64,000 bases of DNA. Origin: Psychrobacter immobilis. GTDB lineage: Bacteria > Pseudomonadota > Gammaproteobacteria > Pseudomonadales > Moraxellaceae. Below, one piece after another: positions 56,158 to 64,000 of this stretch. The stretch lies in assembly GCF_904846185.1 (NCBI RefSeq), contig NZ_CAJGZQ010000011.1, forward strand, positions 1 through 64,000. Reading direction: 5' to 3'. The notes beneath the pieces were generated by a model, which was given only the letters and a program-made list of their open reading frames with translations, was not told where the DNA came from and did not search any database. Each line of letters begins with the position of its first letter. The stretch's first letter is position 1. The position numbers and the translations under genes are program-made.

Positions 56158-56889
56158 TTACTCTAGATCAGCTATAGAGACACTGAGTAAAGCGTGTAAT
56201 AAAGTCTTAGCATCAGATGGCAATATATTGGGCTTAGCAATGTATTGTTGCACTTGTCGGTAGACGTCATTTGCGAATGTACTATTGCTCGTATCAAAGT
56301 CAGCAAACAAATTATCTTGTGACACCTCAAATGATCGTTCGCAAGCGAGAGTAAATAAACACTCTAACGCTTGTGGCTTAATCTCTACGCGCTCAAATGC
56401 TTGCTGCTGAGCGGCGGTACGCCCATCTGGTGCGTACCAGTAGCCAAAGTCAGGCAAACGTCTACGAGCCTCTCCAGCCACACACCAATGGCTTAATTCA
56501 TGCAATGCGCTAGCAAAAAATCCATGAGCGAATTCAATTTTTGCGGGTTCATTATTTTGTGCTGGAAAGTACTCTGGTTCTCCTTGTCCACGAACCAATG
56601 TAACGTTTTGATGAGCGAATAAATTATTGAATAATTGGATGAGCCAATCAGTAGCCGCTTGCTCGTATTTATTAACCAATGATGGAGTGCCACCTAAGCC
56701 TTTAATAGTAGCTAACCTTTGCCATTCACTTTTTACATCCTCTAAGTACTGATTGTTTTTAAGCTTCCACGAGTCAGTGGAAGAGGCATTCACAGTATTG
56801 GTTAACGTAGTGAGACGTTGCAATAGTATCTTTGCTTCAAGTGGAGAAAGTAGGTTCGAGAAGTCAGGTTTATCATTAAACACATTCAT
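56158..56889 (-). CDS. epmC: Elongation factor P hydroxylase
   Basis: Hydroxylates the beta-lysylated lysine of EF-P in characterised relatives. About 243 residues from ATG 56889 (a TTG at 56907 is an alternative), versus 182 in E. coli; the extra is an N-terminal ~65-residue segment. Family core: 'GEPEYFPAQNNEPAKIEFAH', 'HGFFASALHELSHWCVAGEA' with the HExxH-like metal site, and 'DFGYWYAPDGRTAAQQQAFE'. Monocistronic on the minus strand. Confidence 0.92.
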   Translation of the reverse strand: MNVFNDKPDFSNLLSPLEAKILLQRLTTLTNTVNASSTDSWKLKNNQYLEDVKSEWQRLATIKGLGGTPSLVNKYEQAATDWLIQLFNNLFAHQNVTLVRGQGEPEYFPAQNNEPAKIEFAHGFFASALHELSHWCVAGEARRRLPDFGYWYAPDGRTAAQQQAFERVEIKPQALECLFTLACERSFEVSQDNLFADFDTSNSTFANDVYRQVQQYIAKPNILPSDAKTLLHALLSVSIADLE

Positions 56890-57074
56890 AGGTAAAACAC
56901 TGGTCAAATAAAAGATAAAAAGAAGAATTATCTTTGAATATAAATAGGAGAAATAAAGAGATGAAAATAGAGCTCATATCAAATAAATTTAACATACTAG
57001 CGCTAGCGTCGCTTAATGCTTTCCGTTAGTATGGCAGGCAATATTATACACCGTTTTGATGAATGAGGTCGCGC

Positions 57075-57668
57075 ATGTCAAGCACTCCAGAAAGTAAACC
57101 GTCAGCAGGTTATGCTGATAATAAAAAAGCGCCTTTATCTACTAGTATGCCTGAATCTATTTCTTTGGATAAATGGGCAGATACTGGATATGAATGGACA
57201 GGAGAGGTAGAGCCAAGCGCTTTCAAACGTCTTGCTGCTACCTTAGCCACCGAACATGAACAAGCAAACATCTCGCTTAATGCCAATCTGTATCGACGCA
57301 ATAATGTCTTACATTTGGCATTCACACTGACTGGTGAAGTTTGGTTAACCTGTCAGCGTTGCCTACAGCCAGTGGCTATCGATTTGTCTGATGATTATAA
57401 TATTGCGCTACTAGAAGATGAGAGCCAAGCACGTTCAATCAATGATGAACAAGATTATCTATTACTTGATGAAATTATTACTGAGCCTGCACCAGAGCTT
57501 TTATTGCCATTCAAAAAATTGGTAGAAGATGAGATATTGCTGAAGACGCCAATGTCACCAAAACATGACGACTGTGAAATGACGGTAGAGCAATTTGGTG
57601 AGATTCCAGAAGAGGAAGAAAGCGAAAATCCTTTTGCTGCTTTAGCCTCGCTAAAAGGCAAGTTGTAA
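57075..57668 (+). CDS. yceD: YceD/DUF177 family protein (23S rRNA accumulation)
   Basis: About 197 residues from ATG 57075, with GAGG 8 bases upstream (an in-frame ATG at 57063 overlaps that site). DUF177 features: 'EVWLTCQRCLQPVAIDLSDD' with the CxxC pair, 'LDEIITEPAPELLLPFKKLV' and a C-terminal 'NPFAALASLKGKL'. A Ser/Pro-rich N-terminal extension (~25 residues) precedes them. It is paired with rpmF as in most bacteria, but the gap here is 337 bases. Confidence 0.92.
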   Translation: MSSTPESKPSAGYADNKKAPLSTSMPESISLDKWADTGYEWTGEVEPSAFKRLAATLATEHEQANISLNANLYRRNNVLHLAFTLTGEVWLTCQRCLQPVAIDLSDDYNIALLEDESQARSINDEQDYLLLDEIITEPAPELLLPFKKLVEDEILLKTPMSPKHDDCEMTVEQFGEIPEEEESENPFAALASLKGKL

Positions 57669-58005
57669 TCTTATTAAGAGACAAGTCATATATCAATGTA
57701 CTACTTAATAAATTTATGATACCTTTCATCAGCTTTCTACCAAAGAGTGAGAAGCAGGGCTTTATTAATCCGCTAAACATGCGTATAATGTCCCGTTTAT
57801 TGCATTCTAGCAATCTGCTACTGGCAGATAGATGCTGATCTTGCAGACTAACTATAGATTTTAGACGTAATCAACACTTTAATACGTGGCAATCTATTTA
57901 ACTAATGATGCGTAAGACTTAGGTTGTTGTGATTATATAGCCTCTGTCAGTGTCGATTAAAGCTGAATTTCAAGCTTATCCCCTTTTAAGTATAGGAGCT
58001 ATATC
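57669..58005. other. 337-bp gap between yceD and rpmF
   Basis: No ORF of note. A TATAAT at 57784-57789 with a weak -35 suggests rpmF may have its own promoter, 216 bases upstream of its start. The gap is much longer than in enterics. Confidence 0.4.
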
Positions 58006-58188
58006 ATGGCCGTTCAAAAAAGTCGTAAAAGTCGTTCTCGTCGTGACATGCGCCGTTCACATCATCGTATGGAAATCGCTGAGATAAGCGTAGATGCTAC
58101 CACTGGTGAAAAACATCGTCGTCATCACATGACTAAAGATGGTTTCTACCGTGGTCGCCAGTTGTTTAAAGTTAGTCAAGACGCTTAA
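58006..58188 (+). CDS. rpmF: 50S ribosomal protein L32 (cysteine-free type)
   Basis: 60 residues: [20 protein letters not shown] and '[20 protein letters not shown]'. It lacks the zinc cysteines found in some L32 proteins. AGGAGC precedes ATG 58006. Confidence 0.97.
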
Positions 58189-58211
58189 ATTGTTGGCTAT
58201 TCAATAGCTAA

Positions 58212-58256
58212 TTGCAAAAATAATGATAGTACTGGTGACTGTCATTATTTTTGCAA
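58212..58256 (+). terminator. Long near-perfect hairpin after rpmF
   Basis: Arms TTGCAAAAATAATGA and TCATTATTTTTGCAA are exact complements; a wobble and a further AGT/ACT pairing extend the stem to ~19 bp with a 7-base loop. It starts 24 bases after the rpmF stop. The T-run lies inside the stem, so it may stabilise the mRNA end rather than terminate. Confidence 0.6.
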
Positions 58257-58290
58257 CGCTGTTATTAGGTAATATGCTTTGAGCTGAAGA

Positions 58291-58343
58291 AAGCCAAGTT
58301 ATTTCGCTATCATATATTATGTGGCTAGATAACTTGGCTTTTT
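58291..58343 (+). terminator. Second hairpin-terminator between rpmF and fabD
   Basis: Perfect arms AAGCCAAGTTAT / ATAACTTGGCTT, a 26-base AT-rich loop, then TTTTT. With the hairpin at 58212 it fills the first part of the 431-base gap. The remaining ~275 bases hold no gene. Confidence 0.65.
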
Positions 58344-58625
58344 GCTATTGGCTTTTATGGTAGGTATTTGAATAACCTTTTACCATGTGCCTTTAGAAAA
58401 TATGAAAATGAACCGATATACTCTACCATTTTAATGTGAGTGGTATCTTTTACTATACGTGTTTCAGTTGCATCCGCTATGATAATAGTGTGCGTCAGTG
58501 TATAGTTTATCGATAATCCGTTTTTTTAGACAAATACTAAAGCAACGGCTTTATATCGCCTCTAATAATATAATAAACCCCAATTGTTTTTAGGGATATT
58601 TCCAATTAAATAAGGAATATTGGTT

Positions 58626-59594
58626 ATGGCCTCTGTACCCGATATGGTAAAAAAGCCGCCGACACGTATTGCGGTAATTTTTCCTGGTCAAGGATCGCAA
58701 GTAGTCGGGATGACTAGTGAGCTTGCTGAAATCTATCCAGAGATTCTCGATACCTTTACTGAAGCTAGTGCCGCGCTTGGTGAAGACTTATGGGCAATCT
58801 GTCAAAATGAAGAAAAACTGAATCAAACACAGTATACTCAGCCAGCATTACTGACGGCCAGCATCGCCATTTGGCGTATCTTAAAACAAAAAATAACCAC
58901 AGCGCCTTGTTATTTAGCGGGTCATTCTCTAGGTGAGTACAGTGCGCTTTGTGCGGCTGAAGTCATATCGCTTGCTGATGCGGTTAAATTGGTACATAAG
59001 CGCGGTCAGTTGATGCAAGAAGCCGTTGTAGGTGTCGATACTGCCATGGCAGCAGTGTTAGGGCTTGAGGACAATCGAGTAGAAAACTTGTGTGAGCAAG
59101 CGACTGAACATGTCGAAGGTGCCATTGTAGGTGCAGCCAATTTTAATAGCCCAGGACAAGTGGTGATATCGGGTAATGCTGCTGGTGTGAATGCCGTTAT
59201 TGATAAAGTGCAAAACACTGGCAAAAAATCTATCCTGCTAAAGGTCAGCGTACCGTCACATTGCGCGCTTATGGAGCCAGCCAGTAGTGCATTGGCTGAG
59301 ATTCTGGCAGAAATAAAATTTGATCAAGCAACGATTCCTGTTATCCAAAATCGACATGCGCGTGTTGAGAGCAGTGCGGTAGGTATCAAGCAGGCATTAA
59401 CAGAGCAATTAAGCCAACCAGTATTATGGTCAAAAACCATGCAAGAGCTGGCTGACAAGCAAATTAATATTTTAATCGAATGCGGCAGTGGTAATGTATT
59501 GAGCAACTTGGCGAAGCGCCAAGCACAGCCAATTACGAGCTATCCTACTGACAAGCCCGCTCGTCTTGATAAACTAATGGAGGTGTTATCATGA
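58626..59594 (+). CDS. fabD: Malonyl-CoA:ACP transacylase
   Basis: Loads malonate on ACP for fatty-acid elongation. 322 residues from ATG 58626 with AAGGA upstream (a TTG two codons earlier is also open). Catalytic Ser101 in GHSLGEYSAL; 'FPGQGSQVVGM' near the N-terminus; active-site His in 'VPSHCALMEPA'. fabG overlaps its end by 4 bases (ATGA). Confidence 0.97.
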   Translation: MASVPDMVKKPPTRIAVIFPGQGSQVVGMTSELAEIYPEILDTFTEASAALGEDLWAICQNEEKLNQTQYTQPALLTASIAIWRILKQKITTAPCYLAGHSLGEYSALCAAEVISLADAVKLVHKRGQLMQEAVVGVDTAMAAVLGLEDNRVENLCEQATEHVEGAIVGAANFNSPGQVVISGNAAGVNAVIDKVQNTGKKSILLKVSVPSHCALMEPASSALAEILAEIKFDQATIPVIQNRHARVESSAVGIKQALTEQLSQPVLWSKTMQELADKQINILIECGSGNVLSNLAKRQAQPITSYPTDKPARLDKLMEVLS

Positions 59595-60319
59595 GTCGTA
59601 CGATTACTCTAGTGACAGGTGCTAGCCGTGGTATTGGTAAAGCCGTTGCCAAACGTTTCGCCAAAGAAGGACATTTTGTTATTGGTACAGCGACTACGGA
59701 AAAAGGTGCTGAGCTGATTGATGGTTATCTCCACGATAGTGGCGGTATTGGACGTGTTTTAGACGTGCGCGATACCGCACAAATTGATAAGCTGTTTGAA
59801 GAGATTGAGAGCGTCTACGGCGCAGTACAAGTCTTGGTCAATAATGCAGGTATCACCCAAGATGGTCTGCTGATGCGTATGAAAGATGACGACTGGGAAA
59901 ATGTTATCGATACCAATTTGACGTCGGTATACCGTATGAGTAAACGTGCTGTGCGCGGTATGATGAAAGCACGCCGTGGTCGCATCATCAATATAACCTC
60001 TGTTGTTGCTCAAATGGGTAATGCAGGTCAATCTAACTATGCGGCGACCAAAGCAGGCGTCGAAGGGTTCAGCCGTACGCTCGCGCGTGAAATTGGCTCA
60101 CGACAAGTGACGATCAATTGCGTAGCCCCTGGTTTGATCGAAACGGATATGACGGACGAGCTTGATGAGCGCCTATTGAACTCTATGCTAGACGCTGTAC
60201 CTATCAGCCGCCTTGGACAGCCAGAAGACATTGCCGCCGCCGTACATTTCTTAGCCAGCGATGAGGCCAGTTATATCACAGGCGCTGTTATCCCTGTCAA
60301 TGGCGGTATGTATATGTAG
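59591..60319 (+). CDS. fabG: 3-oxoacyl-ACP reductase
   Basis: NADPH-dependent short-chain dehydrogenase, 242 residues. NADP loop TGASRGIGKAVA (9-20), NNAG at 84-87, catalytic Asn109, Ser137, Tyr150 and Lys154. Start coupled to fabD. Confidence 0.97.
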   Translation: MSRTITLVTGASRGIGKAVAKRFAKEGHFVIGTATTEKGAELIDGYLHDSGGIGRVLDVRDTAQIDKLFEEIESVYGAVQVLVNNAGITQDGLLMRMKDDDWENVIDTNLTSVYRMSKRAVRGMMKARRGRIINITSVVAQMGNAGQSNYAATKAGVEGFSRTLAREIGSRQVTINCVAPGLIETDMTDELDERLLNSMLDAVPISRLGQPEDIAAAVHFLASDEASYITGAVIPVNGGMYM

Positions 60320-60413
60320 GTGATAAACAAGTGTTACACAGTTATAATAAAAAACTCTGTGCACGAGTGTAAACTATAATAAAGGGTGTTATAATGACGG
60401 ATACTTTTATGTC

Positions 60414-60439
60414 AAAGCCCTGTATTATAGCAGGGCTTT
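60414..60439 (+). terminator. Hairpin between fabG and acpP
   Basis: AAAGCCCTG / CAGGGCTTT, perfect, loop of 8, with a poor T-tract. Two TATAAT-like boxes lie just upstream (60375-60380 and 60390-60395), so it could attenuate transcripts toward acpP or close the fabDG transcript. Confidence 0.5.
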
Positions 60440-60601
60440 ACTAGACATCAGTCAAAACGTATAACCAGCTATAAAACAAGTTACAAAGTACTCAGATAGC
60501 TGTGCTAATCTGAAGATATGATTTTATATACAATGCTGTAGAGCCTAATGATAGGCCTATGGTGACTTGCCAAAATAATAGATCAAAAAGGAGAAATCTA
60601 C

Positions 60602-60838
60602 ATGAGTAATGATATCGAGCTAAGAGTTAAAGCTGCAGTAGCTGAGCAATTGGGTATGAATGTTGAAGATATCAACAATGATGCATCATTTATGGAAGAC
60701 TTAGGTGCAGATTCGTTAGACCTAGTCGAATTGGTTATGTCATTTGAAAGTGACTTTGGCATTACCATTCCTGATGAAGATTCAGCAGAATTAACGACTG
60801 TTCAAAAAGCGATTGATTATGTACAAGCGCAGCTATAA
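60602..60838 (+). CDS. acpP: Acyl carrier protein
   Basis: 78 residues, acidic four-helix protein. The phosphopantetheine Ser38 is in [20 protein letters not shown] lies upstream of ATG 60602. The 282-base gap from fabG suggests an added promoter for this highly expressed gene. Confidence 0.98.
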   Translation: MSNDIELRVKAAVAEQLGMNVEDINNDASFMEDLGADSLDLVELVMSFESDFGITIPDEDSAELTTVQKAIDYVQAQL

Positions 60839-60867
60839 TTAGCTAGTGGCTTAGCGAGTTATTTTAG

Positions 60868-60898
60868 CCGCCTATCTGTAGAGATAGGCGGTTTTTTT
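60868..60898 (+). terminator. Terminator after acpP
   Basis: Perfect 10-bp stem CCGCCTATCT / AGATAGGCGG with GTAG loop and seven T. The rest of the 302-base gap to the LysM gene is AT-rich with no other feature seen. Confidence 0.9.
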
Positions 60899-61140
60899 AT
60901 GTTCTTAATTTGCCATGGCAACAGGTAGTTATGTGATTAATCAATACGTTAACATAAGCTACGCCAAATCAACATTACTCAACATACTATTACTATCTAC
61001 CTCACCTATCTTTGTCTATACTCATAATGGTAAGCAGTAACAAAGTGTAGTTATATATAAAGTGTGGTTATATATGAAAGTATATGCCATTAAAAAAATA
61101 ATGATGAATAATAAATAACAATATTTAAAGGAGTATGTAA

Positions 61141-61650
61141 ATGGGTATGTTCAGTTTTGCAAAAGATATCGGTGATAAAATTTTCAATCGTGATGACGCC
61201 AAACACGATGCCAGGTCAGAAACAAAAGCAGACGCCAATACGCCAGTACAGAGCAGCGAGCCTTCTGCGCAATCAGTTGCCAATATTTTACTTCGTCGTA
61301 TTCAGCAGCAGAATCTGAATATTAGTGATTTGAAAATCAAGTATAACGGCTCAACAGATACTGCAGAAATCAGCGGTAAAGCTAAAACGCAAGCAGACCG
61401 CGAAAAAGCGATTATCGCCATTGGTAATGTACAAAACGTGGCTAAGGTAATCGATAATATTGATATCGAAGAAGATGCGCCTGAGTCAACGATGTATACA
61501 GTGAAATCTGGTGATAGCTTGTCTAAGATCGCAAAAGAGGTTTATGGTTCAGCGGATGATTATATGAAAATCTTCGAAGCCAATAAGCCGATGCTATCTA
61601 GCCCTGATAAGATTTATCCTGGTCAAGTACTGCGTATTCCTAAGCCATAA
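61141..61650 (+). CDS. lysM: BON and LysM domain protein, Kbp (YgaU)-like
   Basis: 169 residues: MGMFSFAKDIGDKIFN start, BON domain (~45-115) and C-terminal LysM (~118-168; YTVKSGDSLSKIAKEVYGSA, PGQVLRIPKP). E. coli Kbp has the same order and start and binds potassium in the cytoplasm. An Ala/Ser/Asp linker (~22-45) is added. No signal peptide, fitting a cytosolic protein. AAAGGAG precedes ATG 61141. Confidence 0.9.
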   Translation: MGMFSFAKDIGDKIFNRDDAKHDARSETKADANTPVQSSEPSAQSVANILLRRIQQQNLNISDLKIKYNGSTDTAEISGKAKTQADREKAIIAIGNVQNVAKVIDNIDIEEDAPESTMYTVKSGDSLSKIAKEVYGSADDYMKIFEANKPMLSSPDKIYPGQVLRIPKP

Positions 61651-61683
61651 TAGGCTTTTGAACTGTCAAAAATATGTGTGAGT

Positions 61684-61720
61684 AAAAAATGCCTCTTATT
61701 TTATTAAGAGGCATTTTTTT
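61684..61720. terminator. Bidirectional terminator between lysM and queG
   Basis: A-run, stem ATGCCTCTTA / TAAGAGGCAT, T-run, between two convergent genes. Confidence 0.88.
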
Positions 61721-61746
61721 GGCATATAGAAATATAAACTTAAGAT

Positions 61747-62979
61747 TTAGAGATTTTTTAACTTCTCGTACTGTTCTGCTATGGCCCAATTGATATGTAC
61801 ATCGAGCATTTCGTTATGTACGCCCAACTTTGATTGTAACTGAGTAATGGTTTCTTCATTACTATTAGCATTTCCAAGACCAATCGCGATATTACGCAAA
61901 AAGTTCACATAGCCTGTGCGTCTGAGCGGGCTACCTTCAGTTTTTTTCATAAATTCAGCTTCTTGCCATTGCCACAGCTCAAGCAGACTGCTGCTATCAA
62001 GGTTATGCCGTGGTGCGAAGTCCTCTACAGGTGTCAGATTGGCGTAGCGATTCCAAGGGCAGATAAGTTGACAGTCGTCACAACCGAAGATGCGATTACC
62101 AATCGCGCGGCGGTATTTTATATCAATAATACCGTCGTGCTCGATAGTGAGGTAGGAGATGCAAGCTGCAGCATTGAGCTCATAGGGCGCGACAATCGCT
62201 TGAGTGGGACAGATGTCGATACAAGCGCTACAACTGCCGCAATGCTCTTTGACAGGTTTGTCATCAGGTAATTCGAGGCTAATAAATAGCTCACCCAATA
62301 CAAAAAATGAACCCGCTTGCTTGTTGATTAATAAGGTATGCTTTCCTGTCCAGCCAAGACCAGCAGCATCGGCAATGGGTCGCTCGAAAATAGGAGCAGA
62401 GTCGCTAAAAGGCCTAAAAATAAAATCTTGTTCTGAACCTATATTGAGGTGTTGCCACTCAGGAAGCATGGCTTCTATCTTTAGTGCCAATTGTTTCAAA
62501 CGACTGCGCATCGTTTTATGATAGTCGCGTCCTCTGGCATAACGAGCGATGATACCCTGATTGGGGTAGTCATTGTCAGTGACCGTACGTGGGGTTGGTG
62601 CTTGAGTCAGATAGTCCATACGGACACTGATGATGGTTTTTGCCCCTTCTACCAGTTGGTCAGGATTTGCCCGCAGTTCATGGTTGTTATGCATAAACTG
62701 CAGTTGCCCCTCATAACCTTTTTCGAGCCATTGTTGCAATTGTACAATCTGCTTAGCAAATAAAGGATGATGCACCGATAAAAAACCGCAGTCGGCAAAC
62801 CCTAAAGCCTGTGCTTGGTCTTTAATCCATTGTTTGACATCTGCTGTGGTGGTAAATGTTGGGCTATTATTCACATTAATCTTTTTTTCGGACGCAGGCT
62901 TAGGTTCAGTAGAGATTTGCTTAGCTGATTTCTGCTGGGTTGAAGAGATAGGCAAGTTTACTTTAGGAAGATTATTCAT
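61747..62979 (-). CDS. queG: Epoxyqueuosine reductase
   Basis: Cobalamin- and iron-sulfur-dependent last step of queuosine synthesis in tRNA. 410 residues with a ~45-residue Lys/Pro/Ser-rich N-terminal extension. Two 4Fe-4S motifs: CGSCSACIDICPTQAI and CDDCQLICPWNRYA. Family stretches 'IARYARGRDYHKTMRSRLKQ', 'AGLGWTGKHTLLINKQAGS' and a C-terminal HEAT-like region ('GYVNFLRNIAIGLGN'). Divergent from nnr, as in E. coli. Confidence 0.96.
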   Translation of the reverse strand: MNNLPKVNLPISSTQQKSAKQISTEPKPASEKKINVNNSPTFTTTADVKQWIKDQAQALGFADCGFLSVHHPLFAKQIVQLQQWLEKGYEGQLQFMHNNHELRANPDQLVEGAKTIISVRMDYLTQAPTPRTVTDNDYPNQGIIARYARGRDYHKTMRSRLKQLALKIEAMLPEWQHLNIGSEQDFIFRPFSDSAPIFERPIADAAGLGWTGKHTLLINKQAGSFFVLGELFISLELPDDKPVKEHCGSCSACIDICPTQAIVAPYELNAAACISYLTIEHDGIIDIKYRRAIGNRIFGCDDCQLICPWNRYANLTPVEDFAPRHNLDSSSLLELWQWQEAEFMKKTEGSPLRRTGYVNFLRNIAIGLGNANSNEETITQLQSKLGVHNEMLDVHINWAIAEQYEKLKNL

Positions 62980-63170
62980 GTGTGACAGTAGGCGATAGAG
63001 TGAGTACCGATATAATAAGCCAGTGAGCTAAGAGCGCAAGTATAAAAGCAAATAATTTCACATTCATATTGATACATACGTTGATGTAAGCGTTTGCTAA
63101 GCTGATGCTAAATGATAGTAATCATATCTCAATAAAATAAAAATCAGCAAAAAATACTCAAGGATTAGTT

Positions 63171-64000
63171 ATGAAAAATCAGACCAATTTATTACCTATA
63201 AAAAGTACAAAACCTATCCCGTTATATAGCAGTGAACAACTCTATGCGATGGAGCAAGCATGGTTTGTAGAGGGGCATGATAGTTTTGGGTTGATGAAAC
63301 AAGCAGCCTGGCAAATGGCGCAACACATAGAACAATTATATGAACAAAAGCAATTAAATATCTCTTCATCAGCCACTACTTATGTGCCTCTTCGTCATAT
63401 GCGTCAGCATCGAGTGAGCATTTGGGTTGGAAAGGGTAATAATGGTGGCGACGGTTGGCTCATTACTCATTATTTACAGCAAATGGGTTGGCAGGTACAA
63501 GTGGTAACAGTGGGTTTTGAGAGTGATGATTTTGATACCAATGACACAACAGCATTTTCCGATGCACAAAAAGCCCTAAAAAAGGCACTATTGGCCAATT
63601 GCCCTTATCGACGCTTTGAAAATAGTGCTTGTGATCTAGAAGAAGGAATAGATGGTAATCTGCAAGCCGATGTTTATATTGATGCGTTGTTTGGTATTGG
63701 ACTGGATCGTGCGCCTACAGGTGTTTATAAAACAGCCATTAGCACTTTTAATGAGTTATCTGAACGAAATAGTACCTTAGCCATTGCGGTTGATATTCCA
63801 AGTGGTCTGGTGGCTTCGACTGGCGAAGTGTTTGAGCATGTGGCTATACAAGCTGATATAACGCTATGCTTAATTGCACGGAAATTCGGTTTGCATACCA
63901 AGGATGGTATGGATCATAGCGGCAAGGTAGTTGATATACCGCTGATACCTTATCCAATAAATGACAAAAGTTTCATGCCAGTAGCAACACTGATTACTAC
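63171..64000 (+). CDS. nnr: NAD(P)HX epimerase/dehydratase, partial (3' end beyond window)
   Basis: Frame open from ATG 63171 to the window end, 276 residues seen. YjeF N-terminal epimerase domain: 'LYSSEQLYAMEQAWFVEG', 'VWVGKGNNGGDGWLITHYLQ' (as IWVG), 'DALFGIGLDRAPTGVY', 'VDIPSGLVASTGEV' and 'ARKFGLHTKDGMDHSGKVV'. This domain repairs R-NAD(P)HX. The C-terminal dehydratase domain is expected beyond the edge. An insertion (about residues 64-80) is present. In E. coli tsaE follows. Confidence 0.92.
   Translation, partial: MKNQTNLLPIKSTKPIPLYSSEQLYAMEQAWFVEGHDSFGLMKQAAWQMAQHIEQLYEQKQLNISSSATTYVPLRHMRQHRVSIWVGKGNNGGDGWLITHYLQQMGWQVQVVTVGFESDDFDTNDTTAFSDAQKALKKALLANCPYRRFENSACDLEEGIDGNLQADVYIDALFGIGLDRAPTGVYKTAISTFNELSERNSTLAIAVDIPSGLVASTGEVFEHVAIQADITLCLIARKFGLHTKDGMDHSGKVVDIPLIPYPINDKSFMPVATLIT

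Overview
The window is a chromosomal segment of a gamma-proteobacterium of the Moraxellaceae, most likely Psychrobacter. This is inferred from protein style, moderate GC, the gene order rpmF-fabD-fabG-acpP without plsX/fabH, a trpF-trpB-trpA-accD-folC run, and a cytochrome c5 gene with an Ala-rich linker. No database search was possible.

Layout. (1) 1-4370: the end of an integrative element beside tRNA-Arg(CCG). It has a P4-type tyrosine integrase, a hypothetical gene, an AlpA-like regulator, a winged-helix protein and a DUF927 protein cut by the window edge, all on the minus strand. The other end of the element is outside the window. (2) 4371-11050: cytochrome c5 with a ten-codon leader, a YadG/YadH-type ABC exporter, three tandem paralogous secreted proteins of unknown function, and queF. 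(3) 11050-23000: proS, a DUF4230 protein, a small membrane protein, a photolyase, then trpF-trpB-[foreign-looking gene]-trpA-accD-folC. (4) 23000-31260: cell-envelope and unknown genes (LysM/SPOR protein, DUF2726, a lipoprotein, an outer-membrane barrel, DUF1853, a YdhR-like protein), a second accessory protein whose C-terminus resembles that of the element gene, and tRNA-Pro(GGG). (5) 31314-40673: gatCAB on the minus strand, divergent from mreB-mreC-mreD-maf-rng. (6) 41129-55241: the complete S10, spc and alpha ribosomal operons, including secY, rpmJ and rpoA. (7) 55319-64000: yciO, epmC, yceD-rpmF, fabD-fabG-acpP, a Kbp/LysM protein, and queG divergent from a partial nnr.

Most of the window is conserved housekeeping sequence: translation, tRNA modification (queF and queG act in one queuosine pathway), tryptophan and fatty-acid synthesis, and cell shape. 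The parts needing a second look are the tRNA-Arg element and its operator-like repeats, the protein with a possible HEPN motif inside the trp cluster, the triplicated secreted family, a possible small gene bridging mreC and mreD, and several strong hairpins at unusual places inside otherwise standard operons: rpsH/rplF, upstream of rpsJ, mreB/mreC and rpmF/fabD.
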